Shown here: in pieces, positions 61,518-64,000 of the stretch
Position numbering within the stretch: position 1 is the first letter of the stretch
Layout: the number at the start of each line of letters is the position of its first letter
Assembly (NCBI GenBank): GCA_965200535.1
Contig: CBDAUF010000002.1
Location: forward strand, 930,001 to 994,000
Direction: 5' to 3'
Source of the DNA: MPNO01 sp965200535
GTDB taxonomy: Bacteria; Pseudomonadota; Alphaproteobacteria; MPNO01
DNA length: 64,000 nt
The notes under the pieces: generated by a model
Databases searched by the model: none
What the model was told of the DNA's origin: nothing
The model's input: the letters and a program-made list of their open reading frames with translations, nothing else
Program-made: the position numbers and the translations under genes

Positions 61518-63239
61518 TCAGGCGAGGGCTTCGGCGAGCAGCTTGCGGATGTGCGCGTTGACCGCTCCGCTGCGGTGGCGCGCGATCTTTCCGGTCGGGT
61601 TCAGCGGCTCCGCATAGAAGAAGTCGGGCAGTTCATCGTCTTCCTCGGTGAAGCCCGCCCGGCGGTTGAACTCCCACTCGTCGCGCAGGGTCTCGTAACC
61701 GAGCCGGCGGTAGAACGATTCCTCGAGGTCGGTGCCGTGCGCATCGTTCAGCGCGTCGATCATGAAGCCGATATTCTCGTTGGTCACCGTGCGCCCGAAC
61801 ACGCAGAGGCCCAGCGAATCGGCGGTGGCGCAGAGCGCCTGCACATCGAAGCTCGCCTCGGTCAGCTCCTCCGTCGACTTTCCGTCGCACACGAAGGCGG
61901 GAATGTTGCCGGTGGTGTGATCGGCGCCCTGGGCGGTCACCATCATCGAGATGCCGGTGACCTCGACCACGCGCGGATCGTAGGCGCTGATGCCCTGCTT
62001 CTTGATCGCCGGCACGCGGGCGACGTTATAGTGTACGCCGACCCGTGCGGTTCCCTGCGCGAAGAGCCTGCCGCGTTCGGTCCCGTTGCGGATGTCCTCC
62101 AGGACGTCGGCCATGAAGGCGGGATCGCCGAATTCGCCCAGCCCCGCCTCCATCAGCACGCCGATGGTGGCACCGATCTCGATCGAATCGACCCCGAGGT
62201 CGTTGGCGATGTGATTCAGCCGGGCGACGTCGTCCGGATCCTCCAGCCCGCAGTTGGTGCCCATCAGGCCGAGGGTCTCGTACTCCAGCGGCGATACGAT
62301 CTCTTCGCCCTCCGGTCCGGCGTAGATGTTGGAGCAGCGGATCATGCAGCCCGGCATGCAGGCGTGTGTCGGCTCTCCGCCGCGCGACAGGTTGCGCTCG
62401 CGGATGTGTTCGCCGCCGAGCTTGAAGGTTGCCTTTTCGGTGTCGACCTGCTGGCCGGAGGAGAAGTTGCGGGTCGGCAGGCCGCCGATGGTGTTGGTGA
62501 AGTCGCCGACCATCGCGGTGCCGAGATTGCGCAGCGCGTTGATCGCCGCGTCGGCGTCCAGCATCTTGTTGTAGTCGCGCACAGACCCCATCAGCTTCTT
62601 GCGGTCGTGGAAGGTCGGCATCCGGTCGCGGTCGACAACGATGGCCTTGACCTTCTTGCTGCCCATCACCGCGCCGACCCCGCCCCGCGCCGCAATGCGC
62701 ACCGGCCGCCCCTCGGGATCGGTGAAGGAGATGCCGGCGATCAGCCCCATATATTCGCCCACCGGCCCGCAGATGCCGAGGCTCACCTTGTCGCCGTACT
62801 TCTCGTGCAACAGCTTCGCGGCTTCGATATTGCCCTTGCCCAGATAGGGCGCGGCGTCCTCGAAGCCGATGTCCCCGTCCTTGCGGATGCGGATCACCGT
62901 CCAATCGTCGGATGCGCCGTAAAGGGTGAAGCCCGCGATCTCCAGCTGCCCCAGAGCGAACGCGAAGGTACCGCCGGAGTTCGCCTCCTTCACCCCGCCG
63001 GTGAGCGGGCTCTTGCAGCCGATGGAAAGCCGGTTGGCGTTCGAGAAATTGGAGCCGGCGAACGGGCCGGCCGAGAAGATCAACGGGTTTTCCGGCGACA
63101 GCGGGTCCACCGTCGCCGCGCCCTTCGCCAGCAAGGTCTTGGCGATCAGGTGGCGGCCGGCGCGGATGACTGCCTCGCCGTGCAGTTCCTCGGGCTCGAT
63201 CGAACGGTCGTCCAGGTTGATGTGCAGATATTTCCTCAT
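61518..63239 (-). CDS. Aldehyde:ferredoxin oxidoreductase family protein (tungsten/molybdenum bis-pterin)
   Basis: A 573-residue AOR-family enzyme. It begins MRKYLHINLDD, has the pterin-binding stretches SGGTFAFALGQLEIAG and ARGGVGAVMGSKKVKAI, and the 4Fe-4S cysteines C294, C298 and C302 (HACMPGCMIRC) with the downstream Cys in DSLGLCVF. Family members oxidise aldehydes to acids or reduce acids with ferredoxin, usually in anaerobes. The length is close to the usual 600 residues. The ATG overlaps the stop of the acyl-CoA synthetase (ATGA), linking aldehyde/acid interconversion to CoA activation. No ferredoxin or tungstate transporter is adjacent. Confidence 0.88.
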   Translation of the reverse strand: MRKYLHINLDDRSIEPEELHGEAVIRAGRHLIAKTLLAKGAATVDPLSPENPLIFSAGPFAGSNFSNANRLSIGCKSPLTGGVKEANSGGTFAFALGQLEIAGFTLYGASDDWTVIRIRKDGDIGFEDAAPYLGKGNIEAAKLLHEKYGDKVSLGICGPVGEYMGLIAGISFTDPEGRPVRIAARGGVGAVMGSKKVKAIVVDRDRMPTFHDRKKLMGSVRDYNKMLDADAAINALRNLGTAMVGDFTNTIGGLPTRNFSSGQQVDTEKATFKLGGEHIRERNLSRGGEPTHACMPGCMIRCSNIYAGPEGEEIVSPLEYETLGLMGTNCGLEDPDDVARLNHIANDLGVDSIEIGATIGVLMEAGLGEFGDPAFMADVLEDIRNGTERGRLFAQGTARVGVHYNVARVPAIKKQGISAYDPRVVEVTGISMMVTAQGADHTTGNIPAFVCDGKSTEELTEASFDVQALCATADSLGLCVFGRTVTNENIGFMIDALNDAHGTDLEESFYRRLGYETLRDEWEFNRRAGFTEEDDELPDFFYAEPLNPTGKIARHRSGAVNAHIRKLLAEALA

Positions 63240-64000
63240 GCCTTCCGCTTTCCGGTTCCAGACGCGACTGGCCGCCATTGTGCGGGATTCGGGGCGGCCG
63301 GTTCCAGTTCTTTCGCTTCCCCGCGGGAATCGCCCCCGTCGCGTGCGCGCCACATCTCCTTCAGCGCCTCGCGCCTGATCTTGCCGCGGCCGGACTTGGG
63401 CAGGCGGTCGACGAAGATCACCGACCTGGGCAGCTTGAAGGCGGGCAGGTCGCGGGCGCAGCCGGAGACGATGCTTTCCGGGTCCGGCGCGGCGTCCTTC
63501 CGGGCGACCACGAACGCCGCGATCTCCTCGCCGTATATCGGGTCGGGCACGCCGACGACGGCCGCTTCCTCGATTCCGGGCTGGCGCATCAGCACCGCGT
63601 CGATCTCGAGCGGAGCGATGTTCACCCGCCGCGGATGATCAGGTCCTTTGCCCGGCCGGTGACCGTGACGAAGCCGTCCTCGTCGGCGGCGCCGATGTCG
63701 CCGGTGCGGAACCATTCGCTGAGGCGGGTCGGGCGACGGTCTTCGTAGGTGCCGTCCGGCGCAATCGCGGCGACGGCGGTTTGCCGACCCCGGATCGCGA
63801 TCTCGCCCTCTGCGCCGGACGGGCAGGGGGCGCCGTCTGCGTCGAGTATGGCGAACTCGATATGCTTGGCTGGCCGGCCGACCGTTCCCACCTTGCGCCC
63901 GTCGTGGCGGTTGCCGCAAAGCCAGCCGCCCTCGGAAGCGCCGTAGAACTGGAGCAGATCGATGCCGTACCTGTCCTCGAAACGCCGCCAGCGGTCGGGG
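63236..64000 (-). pseudogene. Acyl-CoA synthetase (AMP-forming), frameshifted, 5' part outside the window
   Basis: The C-terminal half of an ANL-superfamily ligase. From the right edge one frame reads LLQFYGASEGGWLCGN (adenylate-binding motif), then SEWFRTGDIGAADEDGFVTV and TGRAKDLIIRGG, and stops at 63622-63624. The next frame continues VNIAPLEIDAVLMRQPGIEE, VVGVPDPIYGEE and PKSGRGKIRREALK, the normal end of the family with its catalytic lysine. One missing G in a G-run at about 63625-63627 explains the break: GGC GGG GTG AAC would restore it. It may be a real inactivation or a sequencing or assembly error. The stop overlaps the AOR start. Confidence 0.85.

Noticed and set aside
1..64000. 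tRNA genes, rRNA, CRISPR arrays, insertion sequences, phage genes or riboswitches
   Set aside because: I saw no cloverleaf, spaced repeat array, transposase, integrase or known riboswitch core in the sequence by eye. A covariance-model scan would be decisive.

Overview
This is a chromosomal window from a high-GC alphaproteobacterium. The evidence is an imuA-imuB-dnaE2 mutasome behind alphaproteobacterial-type LexA boxes (GTTC-N7 repeats), a clustered lptF-lptG-lptD set, a sigma-32-like heat-shock promoter, and many TRAP transporters beside catabolic genes. The gene mix recalls metabolically versatile soil or marine Rhodospirillales/Hyphomicrobiales, but I cannot name a genus. I saw no tRNA, rRNA, CRISPR array, insertion sequence or phage gene.

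Layout, left half. 1-3.6 kb: a DUF993 protein and a Gfo/Idh/MocA dehydrogenase (minus) diverge from a DehI-like haloacid dehalogenase homologue overlapping an LhgO-like 2-hydroxyacid oxidase. 3.6-4.2 kb: hsp20 with its own heat-shock promoter. 4.4-9.1 kb: a four-gene Gld-like ABC-2 export operon (ATPase, permease, GldG-like protein, DUF4340 protein). 9.3-11.9 kb: an ornithine-cyclodeaminase-like enzyme and two tandem TauE/SafE exporters. 11.9-13.7 kb: isochorismatase-family hydrolase, VOC protein, GFA protein. 13.8-19.3 kb: the SOS mutagenesis operon. 19.5-23.9 kb: the LPS transport operon. 23.9-28.5 kb: a dienelactone hydrolase fused to a SnoaL-like domain, a second GFA protein, an MFS transporter and an amidohydrolase.

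Layout, right half. 28.5-31.7 kb: a TRAP transporter with its binding protein divergent from the membrane subunits. 31.9-37.7 kb: a TauD-like dioxygenase, an M20 peptidase, a VOC protein, and a minus operon (CmcJ-like oxidoreductase, DapA-like aldolase, NmrA-like reductase). 37.9-42.1 kb: a second TRAP system with two tandem paralogous binding proteins. 42.1-44.6 kb: polysaccharide deacetylase, ACMSD-like amidohydrolase and a Zur-like regulator. 44.7-55.2 kb: a long plus-strand run that looks like an aromatic or phenolic catabolic cluster: a LigB-LigA fusion extradiol dioxygenase, a small helical protein, a Rieske oxygenase, a cupin, an alpha/beta hydrolase, an SDR lacking its catalytic residues, a ThDP enzyme, a GlcF-like Fe-S protein, a VAO-type flavoprotein and an aspartate dehydrogenase. 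55.2-59.3 kb: a minus operon of hydrolase, orphan molybdenum hydroxylase large subunit and isochorismatase-like hydrolase. 59.5-61.4 kb: a third TRAP membrane pair. 61.5-64 kb: an aldehyde:ferredoxin oxidoreductase coupled to a frameshifted acyl-CoA synthetase.

How it works together: most of the window is uptake (TRAP, MFS) plus degradation of organic acids and aromatics, set around a few housekeeping or stress modules. The points most worth checking are the ring-cleavage cluster and the duplicated aspartate dehydrogenase 5' end inside it, the dehalogenase/hydroxyacid-oxidase pair, the tandem binding proteins sharing one permease, the double LexA site, and the frameshift at the right edge.
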